Positions 1-13,368 of a stretch of 64,000 nucleotides of DNA are shown here, piece after piece. Both the position numbers and the translations under genes were made by a program. The notes under the pieces are model-generated. The model did not search any database. It was not told the DNA's origin and saw only the letters and a list, made by a program, of their open reading frames with translations. The number at the start of each line of letters is the position of its first letter. Positions within the stretch are counted from its first letter, which is position 1. The DNA comes from Lingula anatina (taxonomy: Eukaryota > Brachiopoda > Lingulata > Lingulida > Lingulidae), in assembly GCF_001039355.2 (NCBI RefSeq), contig NW_019775842.1, positions 87,453 through 151,452 of the forward strand, read 5' to 3'.

Positions 1-1568
1 CAGAAAAACAGAACATTTGCCATTAATTTAAAGAACAATTCGTCACAGTAAACAAAAAGTATGAAACTTTAGTTCTTCAGATGAAAACAAAAACTAGATA
101 CAAAACTGTTTTATAGCCAGTATCACTTTCAAAACAGCCACAGTATACCTTTATCACTTGCTGTGCTTGAGAGTAATTTCCTCTTCTCAGTGACATCACC
201 AGCAGCGCATCATGGGAAGACAACATTTTTGTAACAATACTCTTATCTTTGCGCATTTGAGAGATGCTAAGTTTTCCAAAAGATTTCATTTTCTTGCGTT
301 TAGTATTGCGACGAGAACGTCCAGTGCCACTTGCATTTCCATCATCTAAAATGTCTCCACTATCCATGCCTGACTTGCTACTTTCTTTCCCTTTATTACA
401 GATAGGGGAGAAAATTCAACAATTCATATGAAATACAAAAATAAGATTTTCCTTGCTTTATGTCAGTCTTATATGATGTAAACTAAATTTCACAAGCTTT
501 ATTAGATTTACATTTGAGAAACTTAATTTATAACTTTCTTTGAAGCATCAATTTATTTACCTGATGCAGTAGACTCTCTTTTAGTTCTTTTTATTCTGCT
601 TCGCCTATTCTTAGATTTTTGGTGTTCCTCCTCATCCGCATCTCTTGTTCCATCTAGTGAAAATAACAACAACAGGGTTATGAAGTGACCATCTATCCAA
701 TTACTAACTCAGAGGTGATAATTAACAAAATAAATGGTTTACTTCATCCATCCAAAATGACTGCGCAATACATACAGATGAACTTATCCTTCAATCAAAA
801 ACAACATTTTACAAATGAACATTGAAGCTAGGTTACATATTCAAAATGCAGGAAAAAAGGTGCACTATCTGGAGACACTTATGTGCACAAACTTTTAAGT
901 ATAAAATATTGCATTTATTACAGATGACTCTAAAATAAATCAGTTTCTGCCATTGGGTTTGACAAGTAAATTTAAATGTATTTATTTGTTTATAATGAAC
1001 TTTGAACATCAGCATCAGCAATGCTGTGAAACAGTGTTTTTGACTAAACATGCTTTTTTTACCTATGAGGCAAGACTTTTGAAAACACATTCAGTCTCTT
1101 TTTAAAGAGACAATTTACTTTTTTAACAAAAGTAACAGTTTGGCATAAGTTGAACCTCACCCAAATCTTCACTGCTGTCGGTGTCTTCCACTTGTATCAC
1201 CCCACTGGCTAGCTGCCCCACTACTGTAGGTATAGTAGCACTGGACACCAACTGATATCTCCACTGAGCCTCGCTGATATATTGGTCCAGTCTGGAGATA
1301 TGCTTCTGTAATGTGTCATTTCTCACACTGGACTGAACCCATTTGGACATTTCAAACTCAAGCTCTTTGCTAATGGAAGATTCTGCACTATCCAAGTCCC
1401 CAGGATGCCTGTGACTGCCTATCGCTGATATCCCAGACTGCCTGAGACGCTGACCCTGAACAGCGAATTTGGCTGCTTTGAGATCCACCATGCAATCCTT
1501 CAAAACAGATAAAATGTCCCTAACAAGGTATTCATTCATCAGAAAGCCTAGTTTAGGACTGCTGGTTG
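1..1568. repeat. Direct duplicate of 1705-3272, ending at N 1569
   Basis: Base-for-base repeat with a constant offset of 1704 and a handful of substitutions, across introns and exons alike. It ends exactly at the N. Bases 1570-1704 probably match sequence left of the window. This reads as an unmerged contig overlap. Confidence 0.9.
149..1568 (-). CDS. ZFYVE26: Second copy of ZFYVE26 exons 8 (part), 9 and 10
   Basis: Exons at 1568-1161 (3' part of exon 8, cut by the N at 1569), 653-561 and 390-149 repeat 3272-1853 with a constant offset of 1704 bases. One coding difference is visible near the end of exon 8 (Ile here, Thr in the other copy), which is typical of allelic variation. The segment is read as the end of one contig overlapping the start of the next, so these are not extra exons. 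Confidence 0.85.
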
Positions 1569-1852
1569 NTAAAAAGCTATAAATAACAGTATAACAATAT
1601 TATTTAGATATGGTAGTTAAAACAGAATGCCTAGAAACCACTGCATTCAATAGTTCTATGACACGATAAGGGTGAGTAGACTTGAGGACACAATGTAAAA
1701 TAACCAGAAAAACAGAACATTTGCCATTAATTTAAAGAACAATTCGTCACAGTAAACAAAAAGTATGAAACTTTAGTTCTTCATATGAAAACAAAAACTA
1801 GATGCAAAACTGTTTTATAGCCAGTGTCACTTTCAAAACAGCCACAGTATAC

Positions 1853-4754
1853 CTTTATCACTTGCTGTGCTTGAGAGTAATTTCCTCTTCTCAGTGACAT
1901 CACCAGCAGCGCATCATGGGAAGACAACATTTTTGTAACAATACTCTTATCTTTGCGCATTTGAGAGATGCTAAGTTTTCCAAAAGATTTCATTTTCTTG
2001 CGTTTAGTATTGCGACGAGAACGTCCAGTGCCACTTGCATTTCCATCATCTAAAATGTCTCCACTATCCATGCCTGACTTGCTACTTTCTTTCCCTTTAT
2101 TACAGATAGGGGAGAAAATTCAACAATTCATATGAAATACAAAAATAAGATTTTCCTTGCTTTATGTCAGTCTTATATGATGTAAACTAAATTTCACAAG
2201 CTTTATTAGATTTACATTTGAGAAACTTAATTTATAACTTTCTTTGAAGCATCAATTTATTTACCTGATGCAGTAGACTCTCTTTTAGTTCTTTTTATTC
2301 TGCTTCGCCTATTCTTAGATTTTTGGTGTTCCTCCTCATCCGCATCTCTTGTTCCATCTAGTGAAAATAACAACAACAGGGTTATGAAGTGACCATCTAT
2401 CCAATTACTAACTCAGAGGTGATAATTAACAAAATAAATGGTTTACTTCATCCATCCAAAATGACTGCGCAATACATACAGATGAACTTATCCTTCAATC
2501 AAAAACAACATTTTACAAATGAACATTGAAGCTAGGTTACATATTCAAAATGCAGGAAAAAAGGTGCACTATCTGGAGACACTTATGTGCACAAACTTTT
2601 AAGTATAAAATATTGCATTTATTACAGATGACTCTAAAATAAATCAGTTTCTGCCATTGGGTTTGACAAGTAAATTTAAATGTATTTATTTGTTTATAAT
2701 GAACTTTGAACATCAGCATCAGCAATGCTGTGAAACAGTGTTTTTGACTAAACATGCTTTTTTTACCTATGAGGCAAGACTTTTGAAAACACATTCAGTC
2801 TCTTTTTAAAGAGACAATTTACTTTTTTAACAAAAGTAACAGTTTGGCATAAGTTGAACCTCACCCAAATCCTCACTGCTGTCGGTGTCTTCCACTTGTG
2901 TCACCCCACTGGCTAGCTGCCCCACTACTGTAGGTATAGTAGCACTGGACACCAACTGATATCTCCACTGAGCCTCGCTGATATATTGGTCCAGTCTGGA
3001 GATATGCTTCTGTAATGTGTCATTTCTCACACTGGACTGAACCCATTTGGACATTTCAAACTCAAGCTCTTTGCTAATGGAAGATTCTGCACTATCCAAG
3101 TCCCCAGGATGCCTGTGACTGCCTATCGCTGATATCCCAGACTGCCTGAGACGCTGACCCTGAACAGCGAATTTGGCTGCTTTGAGATCCACCATGCAAT
3201 CCTTCAAAACAGATAAAATGTCCCTAACAAGGTATTCATTCATCAGAAAGCCTAGTTTAGGACTGCTGGTTGAGCTTGAAGTACTGAAAGCACTTGTGTT
3301 GCCGGATGTGTGTGTCTGTTTCTTGTGATCTAAATTCTTATCATGGCTAATGAGTCTGTTTTTCAATTGAAGGAGTCGTGATTTCTCAAGTGGTCCTTCT
3401 GCTTTGGTTGGTGAAACTATTGCAGTTGAAGAATCTTCAAAGGGTACATCGTAACCAGCAGCATAATTGATTTGAGACTGAAGTTCTAATGCTTCTACTG
3501 CTTGGTCGGGAGTGTCTGATAGCACAGTCTGCTCACAGGAAGCTTCCATGTCAGCCCTGAAGGAATGTTCCTCTGATATTGTAGATACATCTCTCCAGTC
3601 TACAGTTGTGTTAGGACTGCCCAACTCTGGTAATTCCTCTCCACTCTCTGAGTAGACCTCTGCAATATGTTCATGAGTTACAAACAGTAGAGAGAACAAG
3701 TTTTCTATAATCTCAACTCTGTATGTCAGAGGATGGATACTGCCCAAAAGTTGGCGACCATGGTTCAGATTTTTCATCACATGTTCTGCATAGTGTTTCT
3801 GTAAATCATTAGTTTCCAAGTGGGCCTTTGGGTCTCTGTCCCATGGCACTTTTGAATCAACAGATCTCGGTGACCTCAGTATGTGTCTTTGTGAAGACCG
3901 ATTTTCACTAGAATCCTTATTTTCATTGTCCATTTCTACACTTTGTTCTTCACTGGACAGACTTGATAATATTTGTCTCCTCTTTGGCACATGGTCAACT
4001 TTCAAGTTTAAGTTGGCACCAGCAGCTATTGCATCCATAAAGCACCTGATGACACAATAGCTACGGTAGACAGCCATGTCACGCAGATGCTCCATACTTG
4101 ATGAGAGAGGTTCCACTTGCTCTTTAACACCATCATCATCATCAAGGTTGAATCTCACTGATTTTTCTTTCTTCAACACAACAGGTGCTTCTTTCCCTAC
4201 TATATATAGATGAATTAGTACTTAAAATCAGCTATTTTTATGACGTGTTTCCATGTTTACACCTAAAAACGAAGCATCAATTTTTAAAACATGAACACTG
4301 AATTTTTTTTTTTTGTACTCTAGTTATAATGTTTGTGTGTGAAGGTGTGAGTATGTCTACTATACATGTGTCTATTTTAATTTAGCAAAAAGAAGTTTAA
4401 GAGGTTGCAAAAATGCCGAGTAGGTAAACAGAATAGACAGTGGAGATGAATAAGACAGCACAGAAGCCTTATAACAAACTGTTTTGCTACTATACAGTTA
4501 CTCATCCATATTTCCAAGTTTTTCCATGATAATGCATTGATCAATAACATCTGGTATAAAGTAGTTCACCATTACATGCATGTTAAATATACTTAAAAGC
4601 CTATAAAACTAAATCCAGATTAGTTACCATCATACTCATGGTGATCATACAACTCGATGATTGTAAATCAAGGATTAGTTTTGCAGTTTTGCTGTGTAAA
4701 TAGGACCAATAGCCCTACCTAGCACCATCACCCAAATCCAATATGTAAAATAAA

Positions 4755-4802
<48 letters not shown>

Positions 4803-5097
4803 GAACATTGGAAGACATGTCAGTGTATAAAAACATGATTACAAATTTTATGTGAAAACCTTACCCTGATAATCTAATACAGGACTTTTCTGTATAATAT
4901 CCAGAACCTCCTGTTCCTCCAGCTGAGAAAGATGTGTGGCATGGTGAAGCATGTAAAGCACAGAATGGGTCTCCAGACTCTGAAACATGTCTGTCAAATT
5001 CTCCTTCAGTGCTGAGGTAGATCCTGAAGCCTTCATCAATGGGCTGGAAGAGAAAGGATTTATTTCTTATTTAGCCCTTGAACAAAAAAGGACACAC

Positions 5098-5136
<39 letters not shown>

Positions 5137-8014
5137 GTTCATACACTTTGAATACACATAAATGAACCAAAGGGTTATTATCAAATATACAATAATTTAT
5201 GCATTTTTTACAAGGTGTACAATTAACTAACTTAAAATACAATATCAGTTTGTCAGCTTAAGCTGCCAGGCTACCATGTGCACATCTTGTAAATGCTCAA
5301 AGCAACTACCTGGCTTTCTCTAAGCACCACTGTACCAAATCAACTTGGTAGGACAATCTCTTGCAGGCCTGCTGCAGAGCTGAAGGAATCTCATCTTCCT
5401 GGCATTAAATGAGAAAAAGACTGAAATCAAATGTTATTAAAAAAGACACATACCAAATTTTCATATCAAACTTTTAATTACACAAAAGCAAACCAAGGTG
5501 ACATTTGATTTATTCTTTTTTTAAAACATTACGTTATGCTGACTAACACCCACAAAGGCACATGAATCAAATTCTAGTTTCCAGCAAAAAATGTAAATAT
5601 ACCTTTTCATTCCACAACACAGTGAGTAAGTTCCTAGCACTTGTGCAACTGTGACAATATTTCCATCCCATCAAAAGCACCATTGGTTTCAGCACCTTTA
5701 ATTCTGGAGCAATAAACAACTGCTGGAGATTGTGGAACTGGCCAGTCTTAATCATCTGAAGAGCAGCTTCCTAAAATGATAAGAACATATGAATTATAAT
5801 TTTGTTCACTATGTTTGTCTCTTTTAAAATTGCACAATATTAGGTCTCCTTTTGAAAACAACAATCACTTAGTACAAGTACATGAATGCTAAGATCACAA
5901 AACATGACAAATGACATGCTTTATAGGTAAGGAGTTTCGAGATGCAGCACCGATGTTACGGTCATATTTTATCAACAAACCAATTGGATCTCTTAACAAC
6001 AATAATGATATTTTTAAGAAATCTTTAAGACCCTTTTTTTAAGCAGACATGGGAAAACTATGAAGATAATGAAGATTCGGAGGACCCGCACTACAAGAAC
6101 TACTACAAGTACTCCCAACTCTGTGCTGGTACGAACTAAGTGTTATATTTTGGTAAGTCTATGTTTACTTGTGATTTATAAAACAATATATATAAAACAT
6201 TATTTAGAGAAGAAGGGTCTTGCAGCTCAAATACTTACCACTTCAAAATCAATGAAGTGCTTCTCCTGTTTTAAACATCTGAGATAAAGCTGCTGCCAAG
6301 CTAGCTCTCGGTCTTTGCACACTGCTACTGCAAAGATATGTCTGTGTTCATCTTCAATCTGTTCAGGTTCACCTCCGCTTTCACAGCCATTGGAATGTTT
6401 CTCTGTAAAGCTATTTGACAGAACCTTATTTTCAATATCACAGTAAGTGTCAATGAGAAAAGGGTCATCCCGTCCAAGTAAGGATGAATAAATGGCATTT
6501 TTATTGAGTGGAAGATCCTTGGCATCAGCTTGCAAGACTAGCTTGGTCAGAAAGTCATTCAATCCAAGTCTTTTCATATCAGTGTTTGGGTTAAACAGGG
6601 CTAACAAAGAGTACAGTTTATCTTCCAGCATAAGGTTCTCAGGTTGTTGTTTTGTTCCTTGCAAATTATTCAGAATGTCTTCCATACATTTTATGTATAC
6701 TCTTTGAAGTTGCTCATTGTTCCAGTCATATCGTTTGTGTTTGAATGTCAGATGGCATATCATTGCACTGCCCAAAGCTGGTTCAGAGTAAAGGACATCT
6801 TTGATATAATTGAGACTATCACTGCCAAATGGCAGCACAGGTTGGGCTGCCCGTGACTGTCTCTGTTCCCTTTGATAGGAATACAGCTCCTAGAAACAAA
6901 ACAAAGAGATTAATTGTTATATAATTTAAGTGCAGTCATTACATATTTAGTTGTAAAGTTGGCTCTTTTATTTTGTATTTGTAATGAGAAGGCAATAGAG
7001 GGAATACAGCGAAACAAAAAATGTATTTGTGAGAAGTGTGCAACTATACCCTCAGTATGTCTTTTGACACCCCTCCCCCAGCCTGTAGTAAGAGGAGCTG
7101 AAATTCCAAGTCTTCTTTAAGGTGAACAAAACCATCCTAAAAAGAAAACAATGCAAAAAATTTGTCAAATGAACAGACAGCTAAATGACAAAAGTAATGG
7201 AAGTATTGACCTGAAAGAAGTTTTAAAAAATGAAGCAGAAATTTAACCATATAAATGCACAAATTGGTTTGTGTCAATGTTGACACATCATTACATAGTG
7301 CTTCATTAACAACAACGTAATCACCAATTAATGATAATGAACTTCTTCCTACTATTGTCCTTTCTGCTTATTTTGATGGTGATGAATTGATGATGATGAT
7401 GACAATGTTAAGAAACAGATTTGTATAGACCAACTAAACTGACTCTTTTAGTATGGTATTAAACAAAATGTAATATCCATATAACAAACTTTGAGGATTC
7501 CTTCTATCGGGGAAAAAAAAACGCAAATTAGAACTACCCCACTTCCTGTTCTTTTGGATTCCAATTCTGTTAGGCACAGCCATGATAGATGTTGTGGAGA
7601 ATTCACTGATTCTGATCTTAAGCTACAAAATAATAAAAAAATGACAATGAGAAGTCGAGCTTTTCAAACTTGATAATCACTTACTGACCATTACTTAAGT
7701 CACGAAAGCAGGGTACGGTAATTGATAGAAAGAGCCGCTGCAAGATATGTTAAATCATTCATATTAAAAAGTGTAAATTGCAAAGCAAACCTTAAATTGT
7801 ATGGGCGCTCCGCAACTTGTGCAACAAATTCATGTATATCTTTCCCCAAAACACAAGCGTGTGCGTGGAGTTCCTGAATACACGCTCTTGCCAACTCCCA
7901 TTGACCAAGGTACACATTATTTGTGAAAAAGCGAAAAAGATGCTTGACGGAAATGCCTTTCTCAAATCCAAACTGATGAATAGATTGCTCCTCAACGCTA
8001 CCTGCAGAATCCAT
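1853..8014 (-). CDS. ZFYVE26: ZFYVE26 (spastizin/FYVE-CENT), N-terminal 1051 codons, partial
   Basis: Ten coding exons on the minus strand join in a continuous frame: 8014-7791, 7622-7538, 7136-7050, 6889-6239, 5770-5603, 5398-5310, 5043-4865, 4199-2865, 2357-2265, 2094-1853 (3153 nt, 1051 codons). GT/AG borders and phases agree throughout. Motifs match the vertebrate protein in order: GQWELARAC near residue 40, LLMGWKYCHS near 380, HSVLYMLHH near 461, SEAQWRYQLVSS near 910, and a LRRGNYSQAQQV segment close to the last exon here. The vertebrate protein is about 2540 aa, so the C-terminal half with the FYVE zinc finger lies left of the window. Known role of the family: it binds PI3P, partners spatacsin, and acts in autophagic lysosome reformation and cytokinesis. 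The ATG at 8014 is the first Met, and the next exon splices in at phase 2. Residue calls are firm, but exon 8's 3' end (donor at 2864) is inferred from frame. Confidence 0.9.
4757..4800. repeat. (TA)n microsatellite
   Basis: Pure TA dinucleotide run in ZFYVE26 intron 7. Confidence 0.95.
5093..5134. repeat. (AC)n microsatellite
   Basis: AC run in ZFYVE26 intron 6. Its twin at 9259-9312 is where the duplicate contig begins. Confidence 0.95.
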
Positions 8015-8665
8015 ATTATCTGTTCAAGTACATGATATCACAAATAAACCAACAAAAGAGGTAAACTTAAAGAAAACACTAAATGCTAGAAAACTCAGTT
8101 GGTTAACCAACACGGGGGAGGCCATTTTGTTATGATCACATGATTTCTTCCGTACAAAGATCCAATCAAAACGCTTATTACCTGTACGATTGACCAATCA
8201 ACGCCGATCTCTAAATGCATTAGCGGTTGTTTTGAACAAGGAAAAAAAAGGCGAAGAGAACATTTTGTGTATTAGTTGTTGATGTTCAGAGGTAAGAGTG
8301 TATTTGGGTATTAATGTATGTAGTTGGTTTTCAAGATATTTGTTAAGATTAAATAAGCTGTCATACTACCATGATTATGGAACAGCATTTGTAGGTCTTG
8401 CAAGTTGCATGTACAGTACATGCTGCGCAGGTAAGCCTTAGCCACAATATAATGCTCACATAATATTTGAGTAGATCTATGAAGTTATCTTTTAAAACCG
8501 GATCCAGATAAATACGTTGCAGGGCCTCTCAACATAAAGCCAATGAGATAGCACAAGTCCCGCTGGCGCGACTGGTGTTAAAAAAGCAACCTATTCTTTT
8601 ATCACTCACTGCCAGACAATGTTTTATTTTAAGGAGAAAAATGAGCTCTTAGAACTAGATCTAAG

Positions 8666-8840
8666 GCCCCATTCAAAATAGGGGACTAACTAGTCCGAGG
8701 ATCAAATATGGCGACTCACTACAAAGCTTGTCGTCTCATCTGCTAATAAACACTATAAATAGATACCCCGTGGGGAAATATTCAAATGGGTCAGCCATAT
8801 ATGACCCTCGGACAAGTTAGTCCCCTATTCTGAATGGGTG
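8666..8840. mobile_element. MITE family A, Harbinger-like
   Basis: Terminal inverted repeats: the left arm contains CATTCAAAATAGGGGACTAA and the right arm contains TTAGTCCCCTATTCTGAATG. The interior is AT-rich and has no ORF. It repeats at 12879-13050 only because of the large duplication. Relatives are at 41103-41278 and 52272-52469. Confidence 0.7.
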
Positions 8841-9258
8841 CTGTTTGCCAATGTGAATGATCCAATTTATATCCCCAATAATGGTATCACGGTGTTTCTG
8901 GTTTTGGGGGACTGGCTATAAGTTGTAAGTTAATGGAAAATGTGTTTCATTTCTTTGCACTGAAATGCATTCCCAGGCCATGCTGAGGCTGATAATGTTA
9001 GCTCCTGTGGTGGGGCTGTTTGATCCATCTTCTGTCTAAATAGTTCTGTAAATAAGACCATCATTTGCAAATTGACTTACTGTACAGTTAATTGACTTCA
9101 CAGAATCCTGTACAAGTAAGTTGTTTAAATGTGACAAAGATATTACTGGACCTAAGGCTTCGTTCACATGCAATGTCTATTTTCTAAAAATCTATTTTCT
9201 ATTCGCGCTATCTTATGATCACGGTCTGTGCCCTGAATATTCCGCCGCGTAATTACTN

Positions 9259-9266
9259 CACACACA

Positions 9267-9312
<46 letters not shown>
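9259..9312. repeat. (AC)n microsatellite at contig start
   Basis: AC run directly after the N at 9258. It probably caused the assembly break. Confidence 0.95.
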
Positions 9313-9313
<1 letters not shown>

Positions 9314-9486
9314 TTCAATACACTTTGAATACACATAAATGAACCAAAGTGTTATTATCAAATATACAATAATTTATGCATTTTCTACAGGGTGTACAAT
9401 TAACTAACTTAAAATACAATATTAGTTTGTTAGCTTAAGCTGCCAGACTACCATTTGCAAATCTTTTAAATGCTCAAAGCAACTAC

Positions 9487-12200
9487 CTGGCTTTCTCTAA
9501 GCACCACTGTACCAAATCAACTTGGTAGGACAATCTCTTGCAGGCCTGCTGCAGAGCTGAAGGAATCTCATCTTCCTGGCATTAAATGAGAAAAAGACTG
9601 AAATCAAATGTTATTAAAAAAGACACATACCAAATTTTTATATCAAACTTTTAATTACACAAAAGCAAACCAAGGTGACATTTGATTTATTCTTTTTTTA
9701 AAACATTAAGTTATGCTGACTAACACCCACAAAGGCACATGAATCAAATTCTAGTTTCCAGCAAAAAATGTAAATATACCTTTTCATTCCACAACACAGT
9801 GAGTAAGTTCCTAGCACTTGTGCAACTGTGACAATATTTCCATCCCATCAAAAGCACCATTGGTTTCAGCACCTTTAATTCTGGAGCAATAAACAACTGC
9901 TGGAGATTGTGGAACTGGCCAGTCTTAATCATCTGAAGAGCAGCTTCCTAAAATGATAAGAACATATGAATTATAATATTGTACACTATGTTTGTCTCTT
10001 TTAAAACTGCACAATATCAGGTCTCCTTTTGAAAACAACAATCACTTAGTACAAGTACATAAATGCTAAGATCACAAAACATGACAAATGACATGTTTTA
10101 TAGGTAAGGAGTTTTGAGATGCAGCACCGATGTTACGGTCATATTTTATCAACAAACCAATTGGATCTCTTAACAACAATAATGATATTTTTAAGAAATC
10201 TTTAAGACCCTTTTTTTAAGCAGACATGGGAAAACTATGAAGATACTGAAGATCCGGAGGACCCGCACTACAAGAACTACTACAAGTACTCCCAACTCTG
10301 TGCTGGTACGAACTAAGTGTTATATTTTGGTAAGTCTATGTTTACTTGTGATTTATAAAACAATATATATAAAACATTATTTAGAGAAGAAGGGTCTTGC
10401 AGCTCAAATACTTACCACTTCAAAATCAATGAAGTGCTTCTCCTGTTTTAAACATCTGAGATAAAGCTGCTGCCAAGCTAGCTCTCGGTCTTTGCACACT
10501 GCTACCGCAAAGATATGTCTGTGTTCATCTTCAATCTGTTCAGGTTCACCTCCGCTTTCACAGCCATTGGAATGTTTCTCTGTAAAGCTATTTGACAGAA
10601 CCTTATTTTCAATATCACAGTAAGTGTCAATGAGAAAAGGGTCATCCCGTCCAAGTAAGGATGAATAAATGGCATTTTTATTGAGTGGAAGATCCTTGGC
10701 ATCAGCTTGCAAGACTAGCTTGGTCAGAAAGTCATTCAATCCAAGTCTTTTCATATCAGTGTTTGGGTTAAACAGGGCTAACAAGGAGTACAGTTTATCT
10801 TCCAGCATAAGGTTCTCAGGTTGTTGTTTTGTTCCTTGCAAATTATTCAGAATGTCTTCCATACATTTTATGTATACTCTTTGAAGTTGCTCATTGTTCC
10901 AGTCATATCGTTTGTGTTTGAATGTCAGATGGCATATCATTGCACTGCCCAAAGCTGGTTCAGAGTATAGGACATCTTTGATATAATTGAGACTATCACT
11001 GCCAAATGGCAGCACAGGTTGGGCTGCCCGTGACTGTCTCTGTTCCCTTTGATAGGAATACAGCTCCTAGAAACAAAACAAAGAGATTAATTGTTATATA
11101 ATTTAAGTGCAGTCATTACATATTTAGTTGTCAAGTTGGCTCTTTTATTTTGTATTTGTAATGAGAAGGCAATAGAGGGAATACAGCGAAACAAAAAATG
11201 TATTTGTGAGAAGTGTGCAACTATACCCTCAGTATGTCTTTTGACACCCCTCCCCCAGCCTGTAGTAAAAGGAGCTGAAATTCCAAGTCTTCTTTAAGGT
11301 GAACAAAACCATCCTAAAAAGAAAACAATGCAAAAAATTTGTCAAATGAACAGACAGCTAAATGACAAAAGTAATGGAAGTATTGACCTGAAAGAAGTTT
11401 TAAAAAATGAAGCAGAAATTTAACCATATAAATGCACAAATTGGTTTGTGTCAATGTTGACACATCATTACGTAGTGCTTAATTAACAACAACGTAATCA
11501 CCAATTAATGATAATGAACTTCTTCCTACCATTGTCCTTTCTGCTTATTTTGATGGTGATGACAATGTTAAGAAACAGATTTGTATAGACCAACTAAACT
11601 GACTCTTTTAGTATGGTATTAAACAAAATGTAATATCCATATAACAAACTTTGAGGATTCCTTCTATCAGTGCAAAAAAAAAAAAAAGAAAAAAAAAAAA
11701 AAAAAACGCAAATTAGAACTACCTCACTTCCTGTTCTTTTGGATTCCAATTCTGTTAGGCACAGCCATGATAGATGTTGTGGAGAATTCACTGATTCTGA
11801 TCTTAAGCTACAAAATAATAAAAAAAATGACAATGAGAAGTCGAGCTTTTCAAACTTGATAATCACTTACTGACCATTACTTAAGTTACGAAAGCAGGGT
11901 ACGGTAATTGATAGAAAGAGCCGCTGCAAGATATGTTAAATCATTCATATTAAAAAGTGTAATTTGCAAAGCAAACCTTAAATTGTATGGGCGCTCCGCA
12001 ACCTGTGCAACAAATTCATGTATATCTTTCCCCAAAACACAGGCATGTGCGTGGAGTTCCTGAATACACGCTCTTGCCAACTCCCATTGACCAAGGTACA
12101 CATTATTTGTGAAAAAGCGAAAAAGATGCTTGACGGAAATGCCTTTCTCAAATCCAAACTGATGAATAGATTGCTCCTCAACGCTACCTGCAGAATCCAT
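9487..12200 (-). CDS. ZFYVE26: Second copy of ZFYVE26 coding exons 1-6 (assembly or allelic duplicate)
   Basis: Exons at 12200-11977, 11807-11723, 11313-11227, 11066-10416, 9947-9780 and 9575-9487 repeat the first six coding exons of the copy at 5310-8014, with the same splice sites and almost the same sequence, introns included. Differences are scattered single-base changes, one of them in the last codon of exon 2 (Gly in the other copy, Glu here), plus small indels such as a longer A-tract near 11675. The copy stops dead at the single N at 9258, inside a (CA)n tract. It therefore lacks exons 7-10 and cannot be an independent gene. It is the copy physically continuous with NEK2, so its 5' end is probably the true gene start in the finished genome. 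Confidence 0.85.
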
Positions 12201-12454
12201 ATTATCTGTTCAAGTACATGGTATCACAAATAAACCAACAAAAGAGGTAAACTTAAAGAAAACACTAAATGCTAGAAAACTCAGTTGGTTAACCAACACG
12301 GGGGAGGCCATTTTGTTATGATCACATGATTTCTTCCGTACAAAGATCCAATCAAAACGCTTATTACCTGTACGATTGACCAATCAACACCGATCTCTAA
12401 ATGCATTAGCGGTTGTTTTGAACATAGAAGTAGAGAAAACCTCTATGTTTTGAA

Positions 12455-12508
12455 CAAGGAAAAAAAGGCGAAGAGAACATTTTGTGTATTAGTTATTGAT
12501 GTTCAGAG
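12455..12508 (+). other. NEK2: Putative non-coding exon 1 of NEK2
   Basis: A sequence ending TTCAGAG|GTAAGAG gives a near-consensus donor (GT at 12509-12510). The first coding exon is preceded by a TTTCAG acceptor at 13613-13618, 19 bases before the ATG, so an upstream untranslated exon is required. This is the best candidate. The 5' border is a guess. A twin site is in the duplicate, ending at 8291. Confidence 0.5.
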
Positions 12509-12878
12509 GTAAGAGTGTATTTGGGTATTAATGTATGTAGTTGGTTTTCAAGATATTTGTTAAGATTAAATTAGCTGTCATACTACCATGATTATGGAAC
12601 AGAATTTTTAGGTCTTGCAAGTTGCATGTACATGCTGCGCAGGTAAGCCTTTGCCACAATATAATGCTCACATAATATTTGAGTAGATCTATGAAGTTAT
12701 CTTTTAAAACCGGATCCAAATAAATACGTTGCAGGGCCTCTCAGCATAAAGCCAATGAGATAGCACAAGTCCCGCTGGCGCGACTGGTGTTAAAAAAGCA
12801 GCCTATTCTTTTATCACTCACTGACAGACAATGTTTTATTTTAAGGAGAAAAATGAGCTCTTAGAACTAGATCTAAGG

Positions 12879-13050
12879 CCCCATTCAAAACAGGGGACTA
12901 ACTAGTCCGAGGATCAAATATGGCGACTCACTTCAAAGCTTGTCGTGTCATCTGCTAATAAACACTATAAATAGATATCCCGTGGGGAAATATTAAAGTG
13001 GGTCAGCCATATATGACCCTCGGACAAGTTAGTCCCCTATTCTGAATGGG
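12879..13050. mobile_element. MITE family A, copy in the duplicated segment
   Basis: Same element as 8666-8840, in the first intron of NEK2. Confidence 0.7.
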
Positions 13051-13368
13051 TGCTGTTTGCCAATGTGAATGATCCAATTTATATCCCCAATAATGGTATC
13101 ACGGTGTTTCTGGTTTTGGGGGACTGGCCATAAGTTATAAGTTAATGGAAAATGTGTTTCATTTCTTTGCACTGAAATGCATTCCCAGGCCATGCTGAGG
13201 CTGATAATGTTAGCTCCTGTGGTGGGGCTGTTTGATCCATCTTCTGTCTAAATATTTCTGTAAATAAGACCATCATTTGCAAATTGACTTACTGTACAGT
13301 TAATTGACTTCACAGAATCCTGTACAAGTAAGCTGTTTAAATGTGACAAAGATATTACTGGACCTAAG

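Larger units (their letters stand above)
5093..9157. repeat. 4.1-kb segment duplicated at 9259-13369
   Basis: ZFYVE26 exons 1-6, the shared promoter and the start of NEK2 are repeated with an offset of 4177, becoming 4186 after indels. The second copy begins exactly after the N at 9258. The copies part at about 9158/13369, where the second copy enters a MITE and the first runs about 100 bases of unrelated sequence to the N. Confidence 0.92.

Noticed and set aside
6227-6838. Continuation of ZFYVE26 exon 4 past the donor at 6238
   Set aside because: The extra Val-Ser-Ile residues are intron read-through. The GTAAGT donor and the phase-0 next exon fit the family.
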